Positions 30,866-38,830 of a stretch of 64,000 bases of DNA are shown here, piece by piece. The notes below the pieces were generated by a model. The model saw only the letters and a program-made list of their open reading frames with translations. It had not been told where the DNA came from and did no database searches. Origin of the DNA: UBA964 sp031382085 (GTDB lineage: Bacteria > Pseudomonadota > Gammaproteobacteria > Steroidobacterales > Steroidobacteraceae). The stretch lies in the NCBI GenBank assembly GCA_031382085.1, contig JANMYM010000028.1, positions 1-64,000 of the forward strand, given 5' to 3'. Both the position numbers and the translations under genes were made by a program. The stretch's first letter is position 1. Each line of letters begins with the position of its first letter.

Positions 30866-33385
30866 ATGAAACGCATGTTAGTCAACGCCACGCAGCAGGA
30901 AGAGCTGCGAGTAGCGTTGGTCGATGGTCAGAAGCTGTTTGATCTCTCAATCGAGCTATCGTCCAAAGAACAGAAAAAATCCAACATCTACAAAGGCCGG
31001 ATCTCGCGTGTAGAACAATCGCTCGAAGCCTGCTTTGTCGATTACGGCGCCGAACGCCACGGCTTCCTGCCGCTGAAAGAAATTTCCAAGGAATATTTCC
31101 GCGAAGGCACCTCGCCCTCGCGTTCGACCATCCGGGAGCTGATCCAGGAAGGACGTGAAATCCTGGTACAGGTCGAAAAAGAGGAGCGTGGCAACAAGGG
31201 CGCCGCCCTGACCACCTTCATGTCGCTGGCCGGCCGCTTCCTGGTGCTGATGCCCAACAACGCCCGCGGCGGCGGCGTATCGCGCCGCATCGAAGGCGAA
31301 GAACGCGACCAGATGAAAGCCATTATGGATCAGCTCAACGTGCCTGAAGGCATGAGCGCGATCGTGCGCACGGCCGGAGTCGGCCGCAGCGCTCAGGAGC
31401 TGCAATGGGACCTGGACAACCTCGCGACCCAATGGACGGAAATTGCCAAGGCGGCCGATGGCCAGGGCGCGCCCTTGCTGGTGTTTCGCGAAAGCGACGC
31501 GGTGACCCGCGGCCTGCGCGATTACCTGTCGGACGATGTCACCGAAGTGCTGGTCGACGAGGCTAACGCCTTTGCCACGGCGCAAGAGTACATGCAGCGC
31601 TTCATGCCGGCCGATGTGCAACGGCGCCTGAAACTTTACGTCGACGATGTGCCGCTGTTCACGCGCTATCAGATCGAAAGTCAGATCGAATCCGCGTATG
31701 CGCACAAGGTACAGCTGCCATCAGGAGGCTCACTGGTCGTCGACTACACCGAGGCGCTGGTGTCCATCGATATCAATTCGGCACGTGCGACGCGCGGCAG
31801 TGATATCGAAACCACAGCCACCAATACCAATCTCGAAGCGGCGGACGAAGTCGCAAGGCAACTGCGGCTGCGCGATATCGGCGGCCTCATTGTCATCGAC
31901 TTCATCGACATGGAAGAGCCAGGCAACCAGCGCGCCGTCGAAGATCGGCTGCGTGATGCGATGAAGTTCGACAAGGCGCGTGTCCAGATCGGGCGCCTGT
32001 CACGATTCGGTTTGTTAGAAATGTCGCGCCAGCGTCTGCGGCCCTCGCTCAGCGATTCGAGTCACTCGGTATGCCCGCGATGCAGCGGCATCGGCAGCAT
32101 CCGCACCGTGGAGTCCATGGCGCTCGCGATTCTGCGCCTCATTGGCGAGGAAGCGCGCAAGGAACGCACCGCCAAAGTGTTCGTCGAAGTACCGGTAGAC
32201 GTCGCCACATACCTGATCAACGAAAAACGCAGCGCGCTGCGCACACTCGAAGACAAGTCCGCCGCCGAAGTGGTGATAGTGCCGAACCTCAACATGGTCA
32301 CGCCGGCCTACAACCTGCGGCGCATCCGCGCCGACGAAATGGAAGCCCCGGAAAACAAGCGCCTGAGCTATCAGATGCCGACGCCTGCGCCGGTCGCCGA
32401 GCCCACTGGCACCCACGAACAGAAACCGGAACTGGAACCAGCAGCGGTGCCGACATTCCTGCCAGCCACGCCTGCACCCCAGCCGCAGGCCAATGCGGCC
32501 GCCGTGGTGGTGGCCCCGGCCGCCATTGCCAGTCCGCGACCGGGCTTCTGGGCGCGATTGAAGGCAGTGTTCGCGGGCGGCGGCGACGCCGCGCCGCCCC
32601 CAGCGAACAACAATGTGCCTCGCAGCCATCACCACCCTGGCGGTGACCGTCGCCCGCGTCAGGGGGACCGGGACCGCCATCGTCATGGTGAACGGGATCG
32701 TCATGGCCGCGATCGGAATCGTGATCGGGATCGCCCTCGCAGCGGTGAGCCGCGCAACAAGGATCGCGACCAGCGGCCGGCCGGTGACCGGCCTGACCGA
32801 CCGCAGCGGGCCGACCGCCCGCGCCAGGGCGAGCCGCGCCAGGATCGCAACGACCGTCCGCGTGAACCACGCCCGCGCGATACCAATCGCGATCGTGAGC
32901 CGGCGCGCCCGCCTGTGGCAGCGGCACCGGCGGATAACGTCGACCCTGACAAGTTCAACGACATCAACGGCAACGTCGCGGACAATCTCGACGCTCCGGT
33001 CGCGAACAACCCGACTGGCGAGCGCGATCAGTTCGGCCGTACCGGCCGTCGTCGTCGCGGCCGCCGGGGCCGTCGTGGTGGCAACCGTGACCAGGGCGGC
33101 TCAGCCGCGCAGTTCGGCGAGAACACAGGTGGCGATGACTCGAGTGGCAACGCCGGCGGCAACTATGATCCGGCGCCTGACGATGGCCCGCGGGAACCCA
33201 CCGCAGCTGTCAGCAATGAGCCGCGCCCGGCGGCGCCGCCGGCAGCACCCATGTCCTGGACTGGCGCAGCCCCTGCCGAAAAGGTCTGGAGCAGCGATGC
33301 GCCGCAGAGCAACGGCGATGACAAGCCAAAGTTGATCTGGTCGTCCAGCAATCTGGGTGATCGCCCGCCACCGGATCGCGAATAG
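30866..33385 (+). CDS. rne: Ribonuclease E
   Basis: Endoribonuclease at the core of the RNA degradosome. 839 residues, shorter than E. coli (1061). The N-terminus MKRMLVNATQQEELRVALVD is nearly identical to E. coli. The S1 domain (YKGRISRVEQSLEACFVDYG), the catalytic DNase I-like region (VDYTEALVSIDINSARATRG and LIVIDFIDMEEPGNQRAVED) and the zinc-link pair in HSVCPRCSGIGSIRTVES identify it. From about residue 520 the C-terminal half is disordered: a proline/alanine stretch, a long Arg/Asp-rich block and a Gly/Asn-rich end. It would hold the RNA-binding and partner-binding sites. Confidence 0.97.
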   Translation: MKRMLVNATQQEELRVALVDGQKLFDLSIELSSKEQKKSNIYKGRISRVEQSLEACFVDYGAERHGFLPLKEISKEYFREGTSPSRSTIRELIQEGREILVQVEKEERGNKGAALTTFMSLAGRFLVLMPNNARGGGVSRRIEGEERDQMKAIMDQLNVPEGMSAIVRTAGVGRSAQELQWDLDNLATQWTEIAKAADGQGAPLLVFRESDAVTRGLRDYLSDDVTEVLVDEANAFATAQEYMQRFMPADVQRRLKLYVDDVPLFTRYQIESQIESAYAHKVQLPSGGSLVVDYTEALVSIDINSARATRGSDIETTATNTNLEAADEVARQLRLRDIGGLIVIDFIDMEEPGNQRAVEDRLRDAMKFDKARVQIGRLSRFGLLEMSRQRLRPSLSDSSHSVCPRCSGIGSIRTVESMALAILRLIGEEARKERTAKVFVEVPVDVATYLINEKRSALRTLEDKSAAEVVIVPNLNMVTPAYNLRRIRADEMEAPENKRLSYQMPTPAPVAEPTGTHEQKPELEPAAVPTFLPATPAPQPQANAAAVVVAPAAIASPRPGFWARLKAVFAGGGDAAPPPANNNVPRSHHHPGGDRRPRQGDRDRHRHGERDRHGRDRNRDRDRPRSGEPRNKDRDQRPAGDRPDRPQRADRPRQGEPRQDRNDRPREPRPRDTNRDREPARPPVAAAPADNVDPDKFNDINGNVADNLDAPVANNPTGERDQFGRTGRRRRGRRGRRGGNRDQGGSAAQFGENTGGDDSSGNAGGNYDPAPDDGPREPTAAVSNEPRPAAPPAAPMSWTGAAPAEKVWSSDAPQSNGDDKPKLIWSSSNLGDRPPPDRE

Positions 33386-33889
33386 CTAACGGCTGGGCGG
33401 CCAGGAGCTGAGCAAGCCCTGCGCCGCCCATTCGCATAGATCCAGCACCCGCTCAAAGTCCGCGGCCTGCCCGTAATAGGGATCCTGAACTTCACGCAAG
33501 GGCTGCTGCGGCGCGTAGTCCAGCAGCAGCCCCAGCCGGGCACGCGCGCCGTCGGGCGCGCTGCGCCTCAGGGAGGCGAGATTCGGCTTGTCGGCCGACA
33601 GAATCAGATCGAAGTCATGAAAATCCTGGCTAACAACCTGGCGTGCGCGCAAATGCCGCAGGTCGTAGCCGCGCCGCAGGCCGTGCTCGACACTGCGCCG
33701 ATCCGGCGGCTCACCGATGTGGTAATCGGCCGTACCCGCGCCTTCGACGTACACCACGCCGGATTCCAGGGCTTTGGCAGCCAGGGTCTGCAACACTGCG
33801 GTCGCGGTCGGTGAGCGACAGATATTGCCCTGGCAGACCATCAGCACCCGGTACTCGCGCGCCGCGACGTCGACCCGCTTGTTAGCCAT
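33386..33889 (-). CDS. Low-molecular-weight protein tyrosine phosphatase
   Basis: 167 residues. The catalytic P-loop is in VLMVCQGNICRSPTATAVLQ (CxxxxCRS), near the N-terminus. The general-acid loop DPYYGQAADFERVLDLCEW is near the C-terminus. SADKPNLASL and YDLRHLRARQVVSQDFHDFD fit the fold. Bacterial members often control exopolysaccharide tyrosine kinases, but no such kinase is in this window. The ATG overlaps the kdsB stop codon by one base (TGATG), so it is the last gene of the exbB-to-kdsB envelope operon. Confidence 0.93.
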   Translation of the reverse strand: MANKRVDVAAREYRVLMVCQGNICRSPTATAVLQTLAAKALESGVVYVEGAGTADYHIGEPPDRRSVEHGLRRGYDLRHLRARQVVSQDFHDFDLILSADKPNLASLRRSAPDGARARLGLLLDYAPQQPLREVQDPYYGQAADFERVLDLCEWAAQGLLSSWPPSR

Positions 33890-34641
33890 CAGGTTCTCAG
33901 CAGGGCTTCGACCGCCGCCACGTCCTGGGGCGTATTGACGTCAGGGCCCGGCTCGGAAACAGCATCGGCGACGATGATCCTGTAACCCAGTGCCAACACC
34001 CGCAGTTGCTCGAGTTTTTCCAGGTTCTCCAGCTCACAGGCCTCGGCGCTGGCGGGCACCGCCAGGCGCTTGAGGGCTGCCGCTCTGTAGGCATAGAGCC
34101 CCAGATGCCGGCGCGCAATCGCTGGCGGTTCAGCATCGGGCGTTCCATCCCGCTGCCAGGGAATCGGCGCGCGGCTGAAGTACAACGCATAACCACGCAC
34201 GTCGGTCACCAGTTTGACCGCCGCCGGATCCAGGAACTGCGCACGATCCCGCAGCCGGGTCGCCAGCGTCGCGACATCGGCAATTTTGTTAGTGGCTAAC
34301 AAAGCGGCAACCTGGTCAACCAGCTCGGGTGGCAGCAACGGCTCGTCGCCCTGCACATTGACGACGATGCTGTCGGCGGCCCAGCTGCGCCGTATCGCAA
34401 CTTCGGCAATGCGCGCGCTACCCGATTGGTGTTGGGCCGAGGTCATTTCGACCTCGGCGCCGAAACCGCGCGCCGCTGCAGCGATGCGCGCGTCGTCGGT
34501 TGCAATCAGGACTTCAGCAGCCGCGGACGCACAGGCGCGCGACCAGACCCATTCCAGCATGGTCTTGCCGGCCAGACTCAGCAATGGCTTGCCGGGCAGG
34601 CGTGTCGAGGCATAGCGGGCGGGGATAACCACACGAAACAT
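33889..34641 (-). CDS. kdsB: 3-deoxy-manno-octulosonate cytidylyltransferase (CMP-KDO synthetase)
   Basis: Activates KDO with CTP for addition to lipid A. 250 residues. It has FRVVIPARYASTRLPGKPLL (nucleotide-binding N-terminus), SIVVNVQGDEPLLPPELVDQ and YALYFSRAPIPWQRDGTPDA with RRHLGLYAYRAAALKRLAVP. The C-terminal ADAVSEPGPDVNTPQDVAAV segment is also typical. It lies downstream of msbA, lpxK and the small Trm112-like gene, the usual cluster. A palindromic pair of the window-wide TGTTAG/CTAACA word lies inside (34285-34303). Confidence 0.97.
   Translation of the reverse strand: MFRVVIPARYASTRLPGKPLLSLAGKTMLEWVWSRACASAAAEVLIATDDARIAAAARGFGAEVEMTSAQHQSGSARIAEVAIRRSWAADSIVVNVQGDEPLLPPELVDQVAALLATNKIADVATLATRLRDRAQFLDPAAVKLVTDVRGYALYFSRAPIPWQRDGTPDAEPPAIARRHLGLYAYRAAALKRLAVPASAEACELENLEKLEQLRVLALGYRIIVADAVSEPGPDVNTPQDVAAVEALLRT
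34285..34303. repeat. Inverted pair of the dispersed TGTTAG/CTAACA word
   Basis: TTTGTTAG - TGG - CTAACAAA, a perfect 8-bp inverted repeat with a 3-base loop inside kdsB. It is the only place I saw where two copies of the over-represented word face each other this closely. Confidence 0.85.
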
Positions 34642-34679
34642 GATTGTCAGCTCAGGAGGCGCGTGACCGAAGCCTGGGC

Positions 34680-34868
34680 CTAGGTCTCAAGCAACGGATC
34701 ATCCGACGCCAGTGGGCGCGCCTCGTCGTCCAGCATGACCGGTATGCCGTCGCGGACCGGATAGGCGAGCCGGTCTGGCCGACACACCAGCACTTCCGCG
34801 GACGGTCGCCACAACAGCGGCCCCTTGCAGAGCGGGCACACCAGAATGTCCAATAATCTTGAATCCAT
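34680..34868 (-). CDS. ycaR: Trm112-like small protein (YcaR/UPF0434)
   Basis: 62 residues: MDSRLLDILVCPLCKGPLLW, then a strand region and RLAYPVRDGIPVMLDDEARP. This is the usual YcaR pattern. A first zinc-type pair (CPLC) is present and only one further Cys (VLVCRPD), as in many bacterial members. Trm112-like proteins are small partners of methyltransferases in other systems; the role here is unknown. It sits between lpxK and kdsB, the position in E. coli. Confidence 0.93.
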   Translation of the reverse strand: MDSRLLDILVCPLCKGPLLWRPSAEVLVCRPDRLAYPVRDGIPVMLDDEARPLASDDPLLET

Positions 34869-34876
34869 GGAATCCT

Positions 34877-35914
34877 CTAGCCGTCTGTGCGGGCGCCAAT
34901 TCGCGCCAGCAGTCTGGTCAGCAGCCGCTCGGCCTGCGCCGGCGGAATTTCCGCCCGCAGCTCCACACTGTACCAATGCGGCTGCGCGAAGCCGCGACAT
35001 TTTACCGCATCTTTCCCGGTCATGAGTACCGGCAGGCCATCGCCAAAATTGAGTTCGCGCGCCGACCAGCGGTGATGATCCGGGGCCGCGCGTTCCAGGA
35101 CCGCAAGACCGGCGGCTCGCAGCGCTGCAAAAAACCGCTCCGGCATGCCGATACCGGCAACTGCATGAACTGTCCGGCCACGCCATTGCGCAACGTCTGT
35201 TAGCTCGGCTGTATCCGTCAGCAGCGAACGTATACCGCCTAACACCAGACGCATGGCAACAAAGTCACCTGCCAGTTCCCCGAGCCCCGGGACGCCGGTC
35301 GCGCCGGCGTCGCGGACCACCACGGCATCGACAGCGCGCAGACGACTGCGCAGCTCGCGCAGCGGCCCGGCCGGCAGCAGCCAGCCGTTGCCGAGTCCCC
35401 GCTGACCATCCACAACCGCAATTTCAAAATCGCGCCGCAGCCCGTAGTGTTGCAGGCCGTCGTCGCACACAATGAGGTCGACGGCATCGCCCACGACCAG
35501 CAGCTCAGCGGCCTGTGAACGGAGCGCTGCAACCGCGACCGGCAAGCCGGTCGCCGCCTGGATCAATACCGGTTCATCGCCATACAGCGACGGGTTAGCG
35601 CCATCGGGCAGGCGCACTGGCACGCGCTGTGTGCCACCGTAGCCGCGCGAGACGATGCCGACCTTGCGGCCGCGCTGACTCAGCTGCTGCGCCAGCCAGA
35701 TCACAAACGGCGTCTTGCCGCTGCCACCCACCGTGAGGTTACCGACGACGATCACCGGTACGCCCGGATGGCGGCTGCGGATCAGTCCGGCCCTATAGGC
35801 AAAACGCCGCAACGCGGCGAGCAAACCAAATAATCCTGCCAGTGGCGCTAACAGCCAGGCCGCCCAGCGCCAGGACGACCGATACCAGAGTCTGTTGATG
35901 CCGTGCTCAGTCAC
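34877..35914 (-). CDS. lpxK: Tetraacyldisaccharide 4'-kinase LpxK
   Basis: Phosphorylates the 4' position of the lipid A precursor at the inner membrane. 345 residues. An N-terminal hydrophobic anchor (WAAWLLAPLAGLFGLLAALR) is followed by Walker A VGNLTVGGSGKTPFVIWLAQ and a Walker B-like segment VDLIVCDDGLQHYGLRRDFE. The C-terminal HHRWSARELNFGDGLPVLMT is the family ending with the TGKDAVKC motif. It starts with GTG overlapping the msbA stop (GTGA). Confidence 0.96.
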   Translation of the reverse strand: MTEHGINRLWYRSSWRWAAWLLAPLAGLFGLLAALRRFAYRAGLIRSRHPGVPVIVVGNLTVGGSGKTPFVIWLAQQLSQRGRKVGIVSRGYGGTQRVPVRLPDGANPSLYGDEPVLIQAATGLPVAVAALRSQAAELLVVGDAVDLIVCDDGLQHYGLRRDFEIAVVDGQRGLGNGWLLPAGPLRELRSRLRAVDAVVVRDAGATGVPGLGELAGDFVAMRLVLGGIRSLLTDTAELTDVAQWRGRTVHAVAGIGMPERFFAALRAAGLAVLERAAPDHHRWSARELNFGDGLPVLMTGKDAVKCRGFAQPHWYSVELRAEIPPAQAERLLTRLLARIGARTDG

Positions 35915-37656
35915 GCATTGAATTGCAAGCGATGCAGCTGCGCATAGAGTCCATTGCGTGCTAACAGATCGGCGTGCGTGCCCTGCTCGACCAGCCGCCC
36001 ATCATCCAGCACGACGATCATGTCGGCTGATTCGATGGTCGACAGACGGTGCGCAATGACCAGGGTGGTGCGATTGCGACGCAGCGCGTCCAGCTGCGCC
36101 TGGATGCGCCGCTCGGACTCGGTGTCGAGTGCCGAGGTCGCTTCATCAAGGATCAGGATCGGCGCATCCTTGAGCAGAGCGCGCGCAATCGCGATGCGCT
36201 GGCGTTGGCCGCCCGACAGCTGCGCGCCGCGTTCACCGGCGATGGTGTCGAGGCCCTGCGGCAAATCACGCGCGAATTCCATCACATGCGCCATTTCAGC
36301 CGCCGATTCAATCGCCTGCGCGCCGGCATCCGCGGTGCCGAAGGCAATGTTGTTGCGCAGCGTATCGTCCAGCAACATGACATCCTGGCTGACAAAGCTG
36401 ACATTGCGTCGCAGATCGACGCGGCGATACTCTCGCACCGAAACGCCATCGACACGGACCTCGCCGCCGTCCGGGTCATAAAAACGCGGCAGCAAGCTGA
36501 CAAGCGTGGATTTTCCGCCGCCCGACCGGCCGACAATGGCGCAGGTCCGCCCCGCCGGCACCGAGAAGCAAATGTTACGCAACACCACTTCCTTGTCACT
36601 GCGGTAGCGGAAGCTGACATCGAAGAACTCCAGATCGCCGCGCGCCCGCGTCAACGCCCGCGTGCCGCCCTCGTCTTCGATCGGTGTGTCCAGTACCTGG
36701 AAAATACTCGCCGCGGCGGCGATTCCCTGCTGCAGTGGTCCCAGTACATTGACCAGGCGCCGCAGTGGCGCGGTCAGCATCGACACCGCCACCAGGAAGC
36801 CGAGAAAAATATCCACGGTCATGCTGTGATCCAGAGTCTGGCGGATCGCGAGAAACAACACGCCCGCCAGGCCAAACGCGGCAACCTGCTGCACCACCGG
36901 ATTGGACAGCGACTTGACGCCGACCAGCCGCATGTTGCTATGCCGATTGTGCTCGACCACTTTTTCGAAAGCTGCCTGCTGCTGGGCCTCAGCGCCGAAC
37001 ACCTTGATGACGCGCTGCGCGTCCAGCGTCTCCTTCGCGACGCGAGTGACATCGCCCATCGAATTCTGGATGCGCGTGCTGTAACGACTGAAAAGTTTGT
37101 TGATGCGTCCGATCAGCAGCGACACCACCGGCGCCAGCAACATGACGAAGGCCGCAAGCCGCCAGTTGTACCAGAACAGCATGCCGATGAGACCGGCGAT
37201 GGTCAGCGAATCGCGGATGATGATCGTGATGGAATTGGTGCTGGCCTCGGCGACCAGCTCAGTGTTGTACGTCAGGCGCGACAACATCGTCCCGGTGGAG
37301 GATTCGTCGTAATAGCTGACCGGCAGCCGCAGGTAGCGCGCGTACAGTTCTTCGCGCAGTTTCATCACAACCAGGCGGCCAACCGCACCCGGAAAAAAGT
37401 TCGATGCGTAGTCGCCGATGCCACGCAGCAGGAACAGCGCCACAGCCCCCAGCGGCACGGTCCATAGCATGTTGGCGTCAGGCTGGACAAAGGTACCGCG
37501 GACAAAGTAGGTCACAAAGTAGCTGAGCGCCGCGTCGGTCGCCGCAAATAACGTCATTCCGGCGACGCCGATCAGGAAGGTACCGAGGTGCGGGCGTACG
37601 TACCCAAGCAGTCGCCGGTACACGGCACGCGGATCGCTAACAGTCTGGTCGCTCAA
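35911..37656 (-). CDS. msbA: Lipid A export ABC transporter MsbA
   Basis: Flips lipid A-core across the inner membrane. 581 residues, matching E. coli (582). Six transmembrane helices in the first 330 residues precede the ATPase domain: Walker A IVGRSGGGKSTLVSLLPRFY, Q-loop FVSQDVMLLDDTLRNNIAFG, signature QLSGGQRQRIAIARALLKDA, Walker B ILILDEATSALD and the H-loop LVIAHRLSTIESAD. It starts with TTG overlapping the exbD stop. The order exbB-exbD-msbA-lpxK is common in Gammaproteobacteria. Confidence 0.97.
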   Translation of the reverse strand: MSDQTVSDPRAVYRRLLGYVRPHLGTFLIGVAGMTLFAATDAALSYFVTYFVRGTFVQPDANMLWTVPLGAVALFLLRGIGDYASNFFPGAVGRLVVMKLREELYARYLRLPVSYYDESSTGTMLSRLTYNTELVAEASTNSITIIIRDSLTIAGLIGMLFWYNWRLAAFVMLLAPVVSLLIGRINKLFSRYSTRIQNSMGDVTRVAKETLDAQRVIKVFGAEAQQQAAFEKVVEHNRHSNMRLVGVKSLSNPVVQQVAAFGLAGVLFLAIRQTLDHSMTVDIFLGFLVAVSMLTAPLRRLVNVLGPLQQGIAAAASIFQVLDTPIEDEGGTRALTRARGDLEFFDVSFRYRSDKEVVLRNICFSVPAGRTCAIVGRSGGGKSTLVSLLPRFYDPDGGEVRVDGVSVREYRRVDLRRNVSFVSQDVMLLDDTLRNNIAFGTADAGAQAIESAAEMAHVMEFARDLPQGLDTIAGERGAQLSGGQRQRIAIARALLKDAPILILDEATSALDTESERRIQAQLDALRRNRTTLVIAHRLSTIESADMIVVLDDGRLVEQGTHADLLARNGLYAQLHRLQFNA

Positions 37657-38114
37657 GGGGAACTGGAACGCGCAGCGGGCGCTGTCCCGACGGATTCCTG
37701 GTCGACAGTTGCAATGCGGATTTCGCGGAACCCGAGCTTGCCCAGCACATCGAGTGCGCGTACCACCGACTGGTGCGTTGCCTCGCCGTCGGCGCGCAAG
37801 GTTACACGCTGCTCTGACGCGCCCGGCGCGGTCGCAACCGACAACAGCGCCGCGCGCAAAGTCTCGGGACTCGCATTCAACAGCTCACGGCCATCCACGC
37901 TGTAAGTTCCCGAACGACTGACTCCGACGACGATACCTGACTGACGCTCGGCGCGCGTGGCAATCGTGTCCGCGTAGGGCAAACGGATGCGCACCCGGCC
38001 TTCGTCGATAAAGGTCGACGACAACATGAAAAAAATGACCAGCATCAGCACCACATCGATCAGCGATACCAGATTGATTTCCGGATCGTCGGAACGGCGC
38101 ATGCCCAGATTCAT
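37653..38114 (-). CDS. exbD: ExbD/TolR family biopolymer transport protein
   Basis: 153 residues. A short cytoplasmic N-terminus is followed by one membrane segment with the proton-relay Asp (NLVSLIDVVLMLVIFFMLSS), then a periplasmic domain with VTLRADGEATHQSVVRALDV and LGFREIRIATVD. With ExbB it would form a proton-motive-force motor. The partner (TonB, or an envelope machine) is not in the window. In this lipid A context the ExbBD pair is conserved, but its substrate is unclear. Its ATG overlaps the exbB stop. Confidence 0.93.
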   Translation of the reverse strand: MNLGMRRSDDPEINLVSLIDVVLMLVIFFMLSSTFIDEGRVRIRLPYADTIATRAERQSGIVVGVSRSGTYSVDGRELLNASPETLRAALLSVATAPGASEQRVTLRADGEATHQSVVRALDVLGKLGFREIRIATVDQESVGTAPAARSSSP

Positions 38115-38755
38115 CTTCGCGCACCATTGCCCGAGGCGGCGCTGTCGGCGTCGGTCGAGCGCTCAACAGCGTCGACCAGCAATATGGCTTCCTTTTCCAT
38201 GTCGACCACGATGCGATCGATCCGGCGCCGCAGATATTTGTAGCCGACCAGGGCCGGTATCGCGACGCACAGACCTGCCGCGGTCGTAATCAATGCTTCG
38301 GCAATACCGCCCGACAGCATCCGTGGATCGCCCGCACCGCCGGCGCTGATGGCATTGAACGCCTTGATGATGCCGGTCACCGTTCCTAACAAACCGAGTA
38401 GCGGCGAGATCGACGCGATCGTGCCAAGCGCATCGAGAAAGCGCTCCAGCTCATGTACGACATGCCGGCCGGTGTCCTCCAGCCGTTCTTTCATGGCTTC
38501 ACGCGACCGGTGGCGATTGGCCAGGCCGGCCGCCAGCACTCGCCCGAGTGGCGAGCTCTGTTCCAGCACCTTGAGGGAGTTGTCCGTGACCTGATTGTTT
38601 TCAACCAGCTGCCAGACCCGTCGGGTCAATGCCGGCGGCAGCACACGTCGCGCCTGCAACGTCCACAGCCGCTCCAGGAAGATGGCTGCAGCCAGAACGG
38701 AACAGAGGACGATCGGCCACATCAGCGGACCGCCAGCCCGCACGATTTCCCACAT
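38111..38755 (-). CDS. exbB: ExbB/TolQ/MotA family proton channel protein
   Basis: About 214 residues from the ATG at 38755 (MWEIVRAGGPLMWPIVLCSV), which gives the standard N-terminus. An upstream ATG pair at 38791/38788 is possible but adds only poorly conserved residues. There are three membrane segments: near residues 11-30, ASISPLLGLLGTVTGIIKAF and ALITTAAGLCVAIPALVGYK. The conserved motif G-T-V-x-G is visible. It is the motor partner of ExbD. Confidence 0.93.
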   Translation of the reverse strand: MWEIVRAGGPLMWPIVLCSVLAAAIFLERLWTLQARRVLPPALTRRVWQLVENNQVTDNSLKVLEQSSPLGRVLAAGLANRHRSREAMKERLEDTGRHVVHELERFLDALGTIASISPLLGLLGTVTGIIKAFNAISAGGAGDPRMLSGGIAEALITTAAGLCVAIPALVGYKYLRRRIDRIVVDMEKEAILLVDAVERSTDADSAASGNGARR

Positions 38756-38830
38756 CTGAATTACACCCGCAATTGGAGCCGCGCGCATCATACCGGAGCC
38801 GCTTTCGGTGCGCGACGATCCCGGCGAGAA

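Noticed and set aside
32613..33335. A 240-residue open frame overlapping the rne tail
   Set aside because: It is the +1 shadow of the repetitive Arg/Asp-coding block in rne. Its composition follows from that repeat, and it has no recognisable domain.
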